Of a stretch of DNA of 64,000 bases, positions 10,358 to 21,103 are shown in pieces; positions within the stretch are counted from its first letter, which is position 1; each line of letters begins with the position of its first letter. Location of the stretch: the NCBI RefSeq assembly GCF_008831285.2, contig NC_045146.1, forward strand, positions 9,126,972 through 9,190,971, given 5' to 3'. This DNA comes from Nymphaea colorata. Its lineage: Eukaryota; Streptophyta; Magnoliopsida; Nymphaeales; Nymphaeaceae. The position numbers were made by a program, and so were the translations under genes. The notes below the pieces were generated by a model. It ran no database searches. It saw nothing but the letters and a program-made list of their open reading frames with translations, and was not told where the DNA came from.

Positions 10358-13300
10358 TGTTAGGATCGAACTAGAATGGGCTAACACAATAAGTCGAATC
10401 CTACTCCCAAGGTCTCCTGAGGTTCGCTTAAATCAAAAACCTAAACAAATCAACACAAGGAACTACCCGGCCGGACAGGACCCCGGCGCAAACCCAGTAG
10501 GACGAGATATACAAGTAAGGGTGTTCCCAGAAATTCTAGCTAAGGTAAAACCTACTACAAGAAACTACGGGGGATGTGAGGCCATACAAGCGTGCGTGAT
10601 ACAAAATTGCTCTCGCAACTCACTCAAGACAAACCATGCAAACCACACAAACCATATCCTAATCGTAACAATCCACACCCAATACCCCTAGGTAGGCTCG
10701 TTGACTAGCGGTCGTGTCTAGGCCAAGGGCCGTCGAGGTGCCACTGAGATCAACCAAGGCCAAAGCCGGGCTTAAGCATACATTCAATCAAAAGCACCCA
10801 GCCCGCGTGACTAAAGGGGAGAGAGATGGAGTTACCGGCCAAGCAGAGCTTGACTATCAGCAAATGGGCCACGAGGTGAATTCCAATCCTCAGGCAATGC
10901 AGCTACAAGGAGGGAAGGACTCCGGATGAAGATGGCTGTGGATGGGGCCCGCAATGAGAGATGGAACCGGGCGCCAGAAGTCTTCAAGACCGGCGGCAAG
11001 GGATGCCGAGATGGACTGCTGGAAATGGCCCTCCTGGCCGTGAGGGACGCGGCAGCAAGTGGCGTGCCGGAGCTGGAAGGGTCCCGCTGTGAGTGGGGAA
11101 GACCTTCGGGAAGAGAAGGGTTCGGTCTAGAACCCAGGGGAAACCTAACTACGGAAAAGGAGCTCGGTCTAGAGCTCGGGCAGACCTAACTACAAGAGGG
11201 TCCGGCTAAGGATGGCTGGGCAAGGTCGAGGCTTGGGATGACTAAGTCGAGGCTTAGGAACAGATGTGGAGAGGGTTGACTAAGTCAAATCTTAGGTTCA
11301 GATGTGGCGTGGGTTGACTTGAATCAAGTCAAGACTCCAAGGAGGGAAGGTAGGTGCGGCTTGGGTCTAGCCGTGCAAAGTGGGTCCGGGACACTTGGCA
11401 ACGTGGGAGTTAGTTGCCTTAAGACCGTTGGGGCTACTTTCCAAAATGAGAGGAAAGGAGGCTGGTGGGATTGGGTTGCCAAATTGGGAGGATCGATGGA
11501 CAACGCCACTAAGGGAAAGACCGGTCAAGGGCTTACCTAAAAGGGAACAGGGTCTTGGGCGAGTGGGGGTTACCTAATTGGGTTGGGGCCAGGTGGCGTA
11601 TTCCCTAACTAGGGGAGAGGGTGCAAAAGGGGCAGGACGTGGCTAAGGAAAGTGCCACTAAGGAGAGGCGCTAGAGGGGATCTAGCGATAAGGAAAGGAG
11701 CACGATTCTTTCTTAATGAATAGGAGGGAGAATCGGCAAGAGATTTCCACGGATTTGGAGAGAATCCGGGGGGAGCTGGGCGTGATCTCTACTCTCAGGA
11801 GATGGAGACACGTGTACAAGATTGAGGGTGGGGATTGACTTCAGATTGGGTGAGGACGAGTTAGGCAAAGGACTCGAGACAAAGAAGGAAAGGAGGGGGA
11901 CACGTGGGTTGAGCCAAAAAGGTAAGTATTCAAATGGTGCGCGAAGTCTTCTTCTTCTTCTCCCTTCTATAACGGACACATGGGCAATCAAGGGGGAAAA
12001 TACACGGTTAAGGGAAGGACAAAAGGGGCAAGATGGCTAGAATGAAAAAGGAAAGCAAGAGGTGGCGAGAGGAAGACTTTAGGAACGTGGGATTAAGGAC
12101 GGTAATGGAAAAGGAAGGGGAGGTGCGAGCCAAGGGGATTACCAAAACGGTGCCAAGTGGAAACCGTGTAGGACCTACAAGGGAAAGGGCTAGCGGATGA
12201 AGGGGAGAGCTCGCTCGGTTTAGGTTGGGTAATAATTAGGAAGCATGAGGTGGAGAGGAGCTTGGTTGACTTGCGAGGAAAGCGAATGAGGATGGAACGG
12301 GTAAGGCAAGTAGGAGGTGGCAAGGTGCTTTAGGAAAGTAATAACGCGTGGGACATCGCGTGGGCTTGGAAAGGTTTAGGAAAGGGGCTAAGTGGGAATT
12401 AAGAAAGAGGGAGGTGGCGACACAAAAGGGGGAGGTGCTTGGATGATGGACAAGTGGCACAACGAGGGGCTAGGATTAAACAAAACAAGGAAGGAGATTA
12501 ACTTACCAAAATTGAACCGGCTGCCAAGAAGGATGCGAGTGAGCACGGATGGCTAGGGTTGGAATCCCTAGTGCGTTCCTCCAAACAATGTCCGGAATAC
12601 CCCCGAACTGAAATAAGCTTTCTCAAAGTCGAAGGGCAATCTGGTCCACGCCGGAAACTTGCCAAGAATGACCGGAATCAACTCTTTTATCGCCGGAATT
12701 CTGATTTTCAGGCCGAGGCCTACAACTTGTGATTTGTAAACCAGATGAAAACCAAATTTTGCCGGTTGATTCCTCTTGCTTGGGCGATTCTGTCTAAGTA
12801 TTTTTCTTTCTGTTTTGATGCACGTTTGCTAGCCTTTTTGTTTGCTGGTTTCGTGCTTTTGTCAAACTGAGGATCGCCAAAGAGCTCTTTGAGGGGAAAC
12901 TCGTTGGGAACCTTTACTCGCAGCTTTAGGGGAAGAACCCGAGAACACAAGGAGTTCTTGAGATGCGTAAGAAAGGATTTAGGGCTGTTTTCAGCTGTGG
13001 GGAAAGAACTCAAACTCTCGGGTGTACACTGAGGGAGTGATTTCCTTCTTTTAGCCGAATACAAAACTAAAGCCAAGCAACGTGTTGCTCACCAACTCTT
13101 CTAGTTTTCTCACGATACTAACCTTTTTCTCTCGCTAGCCTTGAGTCGCTTGCTGCAATAGCTTGGTCGCCCAAGCACCTACAGCCTTCCCGGGAAGAAG
13201 GCAGCCTCTCAACCTTCTTGTTTTTGAGAAGGAAGGCACCGATCTTCTTCAGCTTGTTCGTGGGGTATTCTTCGTGGACCGTTTGGAGACGCCGCGCGCC

Positions 13301-13742
13301 GGAGCTTGCTGCTATCCTTGGGTCGTGGGAATGAGAAAAGACAAGAGAACAAGGACGGGAAGAAGAGGATGACCTTCGGTTGACAAGAGGGGTGAAAAGA
13401 TACCGATCTTCACCAAGGAAAAGACAAGGGAAAAGAATACGTCACAAGAGAATGACGCTAGGCATAGGAAGACTTACTAGGCCGAGTGGAGGAAAGGGTT
13501 CCCGGCGCTAAGGGAAGGGGATGCCATGATGAGGGAGACACCGCCACGGAAGAGGGGAGGCATGGTTGGAGAAGATGACCACCGTGGGAGAAGGGTGAGC
13601 CGAGAGAGAAGAGAGAGAAAGCATTCCGCCCAAATGAATTCAATTCATTCCATATTCCAAAAATTGCATAACGAGTACAAAGAATCAAAAACTTATATAC
13701 TATCCTATTTGACTCAGTTCACAATCCGAACCGGTTCTTACA
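10358..13742 (-). repeat. Candidate long LTR of a minus-strand retroelement (GC-rich block)
   Basis: The block begins TGTTAGGATCG at 10358 and ends GGTTCTTACA at 13742, that is TG...CA with inverted TGT/ACA tips, as LTRs have. On the minus strand a TATA box (AGTATATAAG, about 13691-13703) lies some 40-50 bp inside the proposed start, as in a short U3. Base composition is visibly richer in G and C than all surrounding DNA, with sharp edges near both proposed ends. A minus-strand open frame of 118 codons (12720-13076) sits inside; I do not recognise it. The long frame at 14259-16316 would then be the last gene upstream of a 3' LTR. Against this: 3.4 kb is very long for an LTR, I see no good polypurine tract right of 13742, and the partner LTR is not in the window. 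Confidence 0.35.
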
Positions 13743-13874
13743 AGCTCCAAATCAAAAGCTAAAGTAATCCAAATCTGATCTAGAATGGGACGCTATCCGT
13801 CCAAGGACTAAAGCTAGACCTGCGGATCTTGGAGATCCGTTTTCTCTTGGGCGCATGGTTGAGCTTGGGTAGGC

Positions 13875-14240
13875 TCAACCCGATTTGCCTAGGTTCAGTC
13901 TAGGCTTACCACGTTCGACCTTGGTTCTAGGACTCAACAATGGATTAGACGACTCTAGTTGGGTGGGTCCTAGAACTGGATCTTCACCGCCTTGAGGTTC
14001 AATCTTGTATCTCTTGTGCTTGGCCGTTGTTGCTCCGCCCACTCCGCCCACTGCAATAACTCCAAGCTGATCATTAACCTCATCGACTGGCCCAAAAGCA
14101 TTGGTGAACTCACTTTCTGCCCTTACGAGCCCTGTTGGACCTACCTTGGTCCTGGGTTCAGTCCTTGCGAACCTACTGGAAATTTGGCTCGTAACAGATC
14201 CACCCTCCTTAAAATGAGCTTGTCCCCAAGCTCTTGCCAT
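13875..14240 (-). CDS. Unrecognised 121-codon open frame, retroelement-like context
   Basis: The frame starts at 14240, just downstream of the stop of the 685-codon frame at 14259, in another register. It contains WGQAHFKEGGSVTSQ near the N-terminus, a pattern that recalls the short tail found after the chromodomain or integrase of some plant gypsy polyproteins. The rest is Gly/Pro/Thr-rich (VGGVGGATTAKHKRYK). It may be the frameshifted C-terminal part of the neighbouring frame. I see no catalytic motif, and the retroelement link rests on this one motif and on position. Confidence 0.25.
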   Translation of the reverse strand: MARAWGQAHFKEGGSVTSQISSRFARTEPRTKVGPTGLVRAESEFTNAFGPVDEVNDQLGVIAVGGVGGATTAKHKRYKIEPQGGEDPVLGPTQLESSNPLLSPRTKVERGKPRLNLGKSG

Positions 14241-14258
14241 ATATTTTCCCGGATGAGT

Positions 14259-16316
14259 CTAAACTTTACTTGCTATCCATTTATGTTTTTCCTTTGGTCC
14301 ATAGTCTCGGGGTAGTACTTCTAATGAGTTCCTCAGGTGTAGGAAGCATCTTCTTGGCCCTCTGGAATAGACTTGAGTGTAGTCTCGAGTAATTCTACTC
14401 CTTGTTTCTAGACGATTTTGTTGCAACTGCCCGGGGCCATAATCTCGTGATAGTTGCCCAATGAAAAGCCTTTGCTGCCCTTGCAGCTCTCTGACCCTGA
14501 AGGTTGTACGCAGAACCATGTTGTGTTCAATTGATTCTCTGTCCTTATTTATGGCCCACTGCGCTCCTGCTGCGCTTGTCCCTCTTGGGCTTTGGGCGTG
14601 AGTTATAAGGGTGCTGTAGGGATCCTTTAACTCACGACTACAATTTGGAGAGTCTGGGAACTGATAGGCTCTCCAACGCTCTGGGTAAAGTTTTGCAATA
14701 TAGTGTCCCAGAGTGGGTGCTTGTAATCGGTGGTGGCCACCCTCCTTAGGACGCATCTCTTCTTGAGAGGAAATTAAGGTGGCCACTGAATACCCCTGAA
14801 ATTCATAAGTCTCTGCTTGTGCGCTGAGGGTTATTTGATCTACCTCGTTTCGTTGGTGTTCCCCTTTCTGGTTGCCGGGGTAGATTCTAGTTTTATCATG
14901 GTGATCCTCTGAGCTGCTTATACTATCACTCTCTGACTCCGGAAGGATCCCATCGAATGTAGCCAAGATTTCTTCTTTTAACAATTCTCGGATAGTGAGT
15001 GGCTTGGTTCTTTGTCCAAGTCCGGGTTTGTTAGAGCCCTTCTTTTGCTTACGAGAAGTGGCAACTACGTTTGGTTTTGTTTGAATCAACCCACAAGCTT
15101 GGCCCTCTTGTGGTTGTCGTGCTATTGCATATGCTACTCCCGTCTTTTGTCTATCATTCACAAGGGCTGACTTCTTGCCTTGGGCAACCTGTACTTGAAA
15201 GTCTGGACCCACGAGCTCTTGGGTCACTCTTATTTGAAGTTTCTTCGTTGCCCGACTTCTGTGTGTCTTATCGAGAGTGAGGTCCACACCACCCTCCTTA
15301 AGTTGAGTCTTACTTGCAAGATCGTCAAGGGTGGGTTCTTGTGCTGTGTTGGTAGATCTCTCTTTTTGTTCAATAACCATGTGCCCTTCTGAGCTCTGAC
15401 AACTGCGATTAATTTCTTCCATAATTTCTTGCACTGTCCATGAATCTGATATCTGCTCAGGTAATGGGAGTAGACCTTCATAACTGCCCCTTGAATCTTT
15501 TACGAAAGGGATGGTCCTTATATGAGGCAAAAGACCTTTATAATTGTCCTTCTCTTTTGATGTTGTTTGGGGCTCGTTATACATTTCCCTAACCGAATTT
15601 TCATGGGACTCGAATGTTGAACTTTCCTTGTTGGCTTTTTCGATATCCTCTGCATTCCACTGGGTAACACTCGGTACTGGCTTAGTAAGCGGTTTCATGG
15701 AGTAAAACTGCCTATATACTTTGGCATTGCCCGTACGCCGTGGTGGGGGAAATGATTCTATCTTCTTTGGCATATCCTCCTCACTAGATTTGTCTGAGAC
15801 TAACTTTTCTGTTGCTTGAGGGGTGGCAAGTAATCCTTTTTGAGTTTTTAACAAGGGTGGTCCATGTGTGCCCTTCAACTCCGTCTGATTCTCGCTTGGA
15901 ATGCCGTGAGGGAAGTACTTGTTGGCTGATCCCAATAAGCCTTTCTTGTCCTTCAAAAATGTTTGGCTTGGAGCCATAGACGTGTGGTTTGTTGGTAAGG
16001 AAGGACTAGGGGTCCGTAGTATCCCTTGCTTATTAGTGACTACTTCTGTGCCCTTTGAAGGTTTAACGATATTGACTTTAGCACAACCCTTAATTGGCAA
16101 CTCTGGTTCCTCATCACTTGATGATTCTGTACTGTCGGTTTCTGACGAGGTCCCGTCTTCACTGTCATCACTGGACTCCGTATCTGACTCTTGCGGCACT
16201 TTAGCCTCTAGCCATGGTATTGCCTCCAATACCAGTTTAGAGCTCATGGTTCCTACAATGATGTCATCACCATGAGTGATTTGTCTCGTTTGGCAAGGTC
16301 CACAAACGTTCTTCAT
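14259..16316 (-). CDS. 685-codon open frame of unknown family, probably retroelement or pararetrovirus related
   Basis: This is the longest uninterrupted frame in the window, starting at 16316. Visible parts: an N-terminal patch with VCGPCQTRQ and HGDDIIVGTMSSK (residues about 4-26); a strongly acidic Ser/Glu/Asp tract at about 42-71; then a long polar, low-hydrophobicity region with a recurring short motif of the form (K/Q/E)G(L/I)L (KGLLG, KGLLA, KGLLPHIRT, EGLLPLPEQ, QGILRTP). Near the C-terminus come YPERWRAYQFPDSP and a Gln/Arg-rich segment. There is no reverse transcriptase, protease, zinc-knuckle or membrane segment. It lies next to the GC-rich candidate LTR, which suggests an extra ORF of a retroelement. 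A plant gene of recent origin is the alternative. The absence of stops over 2 kb argues that it was recently under selection or recently inserted. Confidence 0.45.
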   Translation of the reverse strand: MKNVCGPCQTRQITHGDDIIVGTMSSKLVLEAIPWLEAKVPQESDTESSDDSEDGTSSETDSTESSSDEEPELPIKGCAKVNIVKPSKGTEVVTNKQGILRTPSPSLPTNHTSMAPSQTFLKDKKGLLGSANKYFPHGIPSENQTELKGTHGPPLLKTQKGLLATPQATEKLVSDKSSEEDMPKKIESFPPPRRTGNAKVYRQFYSMKPLTKPVPSVTQWNAEDIEKANKESSTFESHENSVREMYNEPQTTSKEKDNYKGLLPHIRTIPFVKDSRGSYEGLLPLPEQISDSWTVQEIMEEINRSCQSSEGHMVIEQKERSTNTAQEPTLDDLASKTQLKEGGVDLTLDKTHRSRATKKLQIRVTQELVGPDFQVQVAQGKKSALVNDRQKTGVAYAIARQPQEGQACGLIQTKPNVVATSRKQKKGSNKPGLGQRTKPLTIRELLKEEILATFDGILPESESDSISSSEDHHDKTRIYPGNQKGEHQRNEVDQITLSAQAETYEFQGYSVATLISSQEEMRPKEGGHHRLQAPTLGHYIAKLYPERWRAYQFPDSPNCSRELKDPYSTLITHAQSPRGTSAAGAQWAINKDRESIEHNMVLRTTFRVRELQGQQRLFIGQLSRDYGPGQLQQNRLETRSRITRDYTQVYSRGPRRCFLHLRNSLEVLPRDYGPKEKHKWIASKV

Positions 16317-16684
16317 AAAAGCCGGTAGTGACTCCTATTGGGACTTGGTAATCCAACACCATAGTGTGGAAGACCTGTGCGACAAGCAACAATAGAAGCA
16401 TCAGAGTGTGAAAATGCCACTCTCTGATCTATGATATAGGTCAAGAAATTGCTAAAAACTTGCTTATACATAACGAATGGCTGAAATGCTAGCTTCACAA
16501 ATAGCATGAAGTCCCGTCTCCTATCCCATGAAAAATAAATAAAATGGACCAAATAAGGACAAAATATAGATAGAATGTGGAGGAGAGATAAAAAGGAAAC
16601 ACACATATAGGTAGCTTGGCCGGAAGGGGCTACTACTTTTGTCTTTCTCATTCATTTTGGTTCAATCCTTTTTTTTGGTTAGTT

Positions 16685-17063
16685 GTGAACTATGTCACAT
16701 GGGTGCAGGTATGATACGGGTATGAGTACCGGGACACGACAATTTTCAAAATTTTTGGGCACACGGATATGACAAATTTTATATTCTCAAGAATGATAAA
16801 ATGAAAAAAAACATTAAATTAATAGTTCACTCTTACAATCTCGTAATAAAGTTTGTTTGATCACAAAATGCCGAGTATTTGAAAGGATTGTTCATGGAAA
16901 TAATTGGATGCATCACAAAAAAATGATAAAATGAAAAAGCATTAAATTAATAACTTTTATTTTTTGGCGTGTCCCAGCCGTGTCCCGTGTCTGGATCTGC
17001 ATGTCCGCATGTCGACACGGGTACGTGAGCAGTTTAGCCGTGTCCGTGTGTCATAGGTTGTGA
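16685..17063. mobile_element. Foldback (MITE-like) element rich in GTGTCC/GGACAC
   Basis: The two ends are imperfect inverted repeats: the left end reads gaactatgtcacatgggtgc and the reverse complement of the right end reads caacctatgacacacggac. Further in, 'accgggacacgac' on the left faces 'cgtgtcccgtgtctgg' on the right. The middle is AT-rich and holds a direct repeat of about 35 bp (taaaatgaaaaa..cattaaattaata at about 16791-16825 and 16919-16953). There is no coding capacity. Target-site duplications are not clear. Confidence 0.45.
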
Positions 17064-18990
17064 GTCTTTACTATTTTTCCCCCGATATTGAATCTAATAA
17101 GTACATTAAATCTGGAAAACAAGAAAACTGTGTTTGGATTCAAATAAGGTGTAGAAGAGATTAAAAAAAGACAAGAGAGTGAATAATTTTGTCAAGTTGT
17201 CAATAGGAGGTTGGTCCTATGCGAGGTACGATATTTAGTGATGGTCATGATGATCGAAGAAAGTCCACCATTACACCTCAGGCCTCACTGGCCTATAACT
17301 TCTTCTGTTGAATCTTAGGTAATACTACAGAGATGTTCCAAGTTGTTCTTCTAGCGCGATGAATGCTGGCCTCCCTGGAACTTCAGTCACTGCATTTTGT
17401 TCTTTCTTGACCATTGGCCACCAATAATTTGGTGAAAGTGAGGCAGAAACAGCCATGTTCTCAATTACCAGACGAGGAATATGATACTTTGTAGGTCAAG
17501 ATTGATCTTGGTGGACGACACTATGCATTAAAGTCTTTCTGATTCTATGCATTCTGCATTTATCTTTCAAATCCATATACAACATTATGATTTTTTTTTT
17601 ATCTAAAGCATTTAGCAGCACTGCACATCTTAAGAAATTTGAGAAAATTTGTTCATGGACGTTTTAAAAGGTTGGTTGTGGTGTACACCATGGATCCAGC
17701 TGTTTGATGTTTTTCTTCTACCTAGGGAGATTCTCTGCCATCATTCAATGAATTTCAAAGATCTTCCAAAAAATGTGCAAGAGGATCTCCCTGTATGTTG
17801 CTACGGTTCTTGATTGGCAAATCACATGGTCTGTCTTAGTGTCCGAGGCAGTTGGACCTGAAGAATACATCCAATGAACCATTGAATAAGCAAAGCACTC
17901 TTGAAAAAGCTCTTCCCCCTATGCTTTCACTGCCTAGAGACCTGGACAATCTGGTGGGAGAGAGAGAACAGAACTTGTTTACTGGGGAGGCATAGGCCAT
18001 GATATATATTTGAATGCTCCTTCTGATGATCACACAGGAAACTAGTAACTTCAGCAACATCCATGAATTCAAATAAGAAAAGGTTTAGCATAGCATAATC
18101 ACAGGTTATGTCATTACGTGCAAGCATATCAATTTTGAGCAAATGCAAAAATGATGCCATTTAAATTTACCTGTCCACCTTTCTCTAGCTTGTTCCTTCT
18201 CTTTTCAAAATCCGCAGAACCACCAAAATTAGCAGAACCATTAATTGTCCACTTTTTTCTACCTTGCTACCTATTCTGGCCAGATCATACACGCTCTGTA
18301 TTCCATTGACATTCATTAAAATGCATTTTAGTTTTATTTGTAGTTGAAATTTTCTATTGTTAAATCTTCTTTTATATCTAAAATGAATTGATCCCTCACA
18401 TGCAAAACATGCACTCGTGGCTTAGCCTCTCCATTCTAACTTCTTAACATTTGAGTATGAGTAGTTTTCATGGTATTGACCCCAACACGGGACTGTGTGT
18501 TGATGTTGGAAATCGATTATAATGGCCCTACTACTAAAATTGAAGCATGTGCCTGATAACATGATGCAGCGCAGCTTGGTTTTATTTGATGAATAGAAAC
18601 GTCTGAAACATTTGAGTGATCCTTTGTTTTTGCTTGGAGTTGGACATCCACATCTTTTGGTGGATTTCTTGGTCAAAAGTTCTTTTAATCAAGTACTTTT
18701 GTCTGTAAAGTTCTTCCGGCTTTCAGTAATATGAGAATGCTTAATTTGTATGGTTTGCAGGAAGCAAATACATGGCCCAAATCAAGTTTAAAAGATGAAC
18801 GAAAATGATGAGCAGACTCTAGAAAGAAGGAGTATAGAAATGGGGAGACCACTATTGGAGTATAGGGAAGTAGCTAGAAGGTTGTTTATACTTATACATG
18901 CAGTTATGAAGAGTTGATGATTCATGAACAATGTAATTGCTTTTGTATAAATGGCAAAAATTAATTTTTACATGAGTCGATGATTTGATG

Positions 18991-19009
18991 ATCTCTCTCT
19001 CTCTCTTTT

Positions 19010-19099
<90 letters not shown>

Positions 19100-19110
19100 G
19101 AGAGAGAGGG
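18991..19110. repeat. Compound microsatellite (CT)n-(AT)n-(GA)n
   Basis: A short CT run at 18991-19005 is followed by about 43 bases of alternating AT (19012-19054) and then by GA repeats to about 19110. CT at one side and GA at the other flank the AT core, so the whole can fold into a perfect hairpin. Confidence 0.9.
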
Positions 19111-20061
19111 AGACTATCGCTTCATCTTGGTTATTCAAACAATTCCTTTGATATTGTTATAATGGAGCAAGAGACTCCAAGAAACAAACATTGGACAGGA
19201 TGAACAAGGAAGACAGTACAAGTAGAGATAAAACAAATGCTGGACATAAGGAACATGATGTTCATTCTTAAAACTGTCAAACAATGGATAGGGAACAACA
19301 TTGACAGGATGAACAGAACAGCAGTGTGATAGACAGGATGTCCTATTTATTCTGGCCAAAGTACAACTATCAAACGACCTCTAAGGGATGTGACTTTACT
19401 TCGTTGTTTTTCTTTTTTCTTTTTCTTTTTCTTTTTTTTGGCTATTAGGGCTTTCTCTTGTTATTGTCTGCAGCCACATGCTTCTTCTTTGTACCTATGT
19501 CTTCGCATGTAGTTGTCTCTGCCAATCACTCCCTTCTTTTCATCTAACCCTCTAAACCTTCTCTCTCACTTTCTCTCAAATCACTTGCCAGCTGCACTGT
19601 TTTCTCTATTTATCAATCTTTTCTTATGTTCTCGTTTTTGTTTTTGGGGGTTGAAAGAAGGAAAACACTAAGTGGAAACACATAAAGCAATGCCAAAAAA
19701 AAAAAGGCTTGGTGGATGAAGGCTGTCATGAGATACTCAATCGTTTTTAAAGAAAAACCACAAACAACAATCCATAAAATCACTTGTTTGTTTACATGCA
19801 AATTTTTTACATTTTTACATCTCACATGTAGGCCGTTGATTTGGAACATTTGTACTCACCTCCATTAAAACATGTGAGCGTCTATGAGAGATGAGAACCC
19901 ACCCATCGATACAAAAATTTGATTGTTCTTGAAGTCTTTAATAGAAACAACCAAACTAAAGGTCAGAATTTATGGTCTAACATCTTAGGATTAATTGTTG
20001 TCCCATTCCTAGATGCATCAAAGCTATGTCCTATTCTGGTAAAATCTAAATGGATCATCAA

Positions 20062-20133
20062 AAATGAGGGTTTATGAGTAAAAGAACCCAATAAGGCAAA
20101 TGAGGGTTTATGAGTAAAAGAACCCAATAAGGC
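20062..20133. repeat. Exact 36-bp tandem duplication
   Basis: The unit starting aaatgagggtttatgagtaa occurs twice back to back, 20062-20097 and 20098-20133, with no mismatch that I can see. It is isolated in AT-rich DNA. Confidence 0.9.
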
Positions 20134-21103
20134 ACTGTTCATGACCTTGTGTTTACATTTTAAATTTTGCAGACTTGCATATGACATTCAGATAAAAAAA
20201 AAGTTCAAAAAATGTACTCGACTCCTTATCTCTTCTAGGAAATTACGAGAAATAGGACTCAGCCTACCGCCTACCGTTATGAGATTTGACCATTTTGAAC
20301 ACCTTTACTAAGGACTAGACTAAGTATTCTATATTCTAAGTTATGATTGTCGTTATGACCCTAACATACCTTGACTTTAAAGAAGATGAGATTTTGGAAG
20401 ATCTAAGCAGATCATCAGAAATTGGAGTGTATGAACTGAAGGAATATATATTTGACACATAAGGACATAATTCATGATCCATGTCATCATTGATCTATGC
20501 AATGATTCGTAGATCTAGTTTGAATGCATGCAAGCTAGGTTTAGTTAAAGTTGAGTCTAGTTTCTAAGGCTTTTTAGAATGTGGACCTAACTAGATCTAT
20601 GATATAAATTCCAAAATGCCTGGATCCAAATCTAAGTTTAGGATCTCATTCAGGAAAAATCAAAATTTATGCTTTATGATCCAATTTAGAGATCTAAACC
20701 TAAGGATTTGAAATTGAGGTTTTCGATCTAAGGGGTCAAGGTTGAGAACGAGATAAATTTTGAAATCCAAACTTGTAGTTTGAGTTCCTGATCTAAATAA
20801 CATGGAGAACTGAAATCCAAAATCTAAATTAGGATCTAATCCTATCGTGATCCAAATTCCAAGATCCAAGATCTAAACTTTTATATACAATATCGAAAAT
20901 CCAAATTGGAATCTAACTCTATGTAAGATCCAAATTCTTTCTAAATCCAGATTCCATTATATAATTCAAACCCAATGATCCCAAATCTAATTCTTGAAAT
21001 CTAGATCTATTTTAGGTTCAAATAGCTCATGTGGATTCAAAGGGGATTTAGATAAACATAACTAGGACCAAGGTTTCAACTGAGTTCCAATGTGGATTAG
21101 CCT

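Larger units (their letters stand above)
17064..21103. other. Intergenic DNA with simple and tandem repeats
   Basis: No gene is supported. Contents: an (AT)n run at 19012-19054 running directly into a (GA)n run to about 19110; an exact 36-bp tandem duplication at 20062-20133; and from about 20380 to 21080 a degenerate domain full of 'gatccaaat', 'atctaa' and 'ttggat' words like the one at 4030-4970. Confidence 0.6.

Noticed and set aside
11304-12460. Many short open frames on both strands in the GC-rich block
   Set aside because: High GC lowers stop frequency; frames overlap on both strands and none has a recognisable motif.
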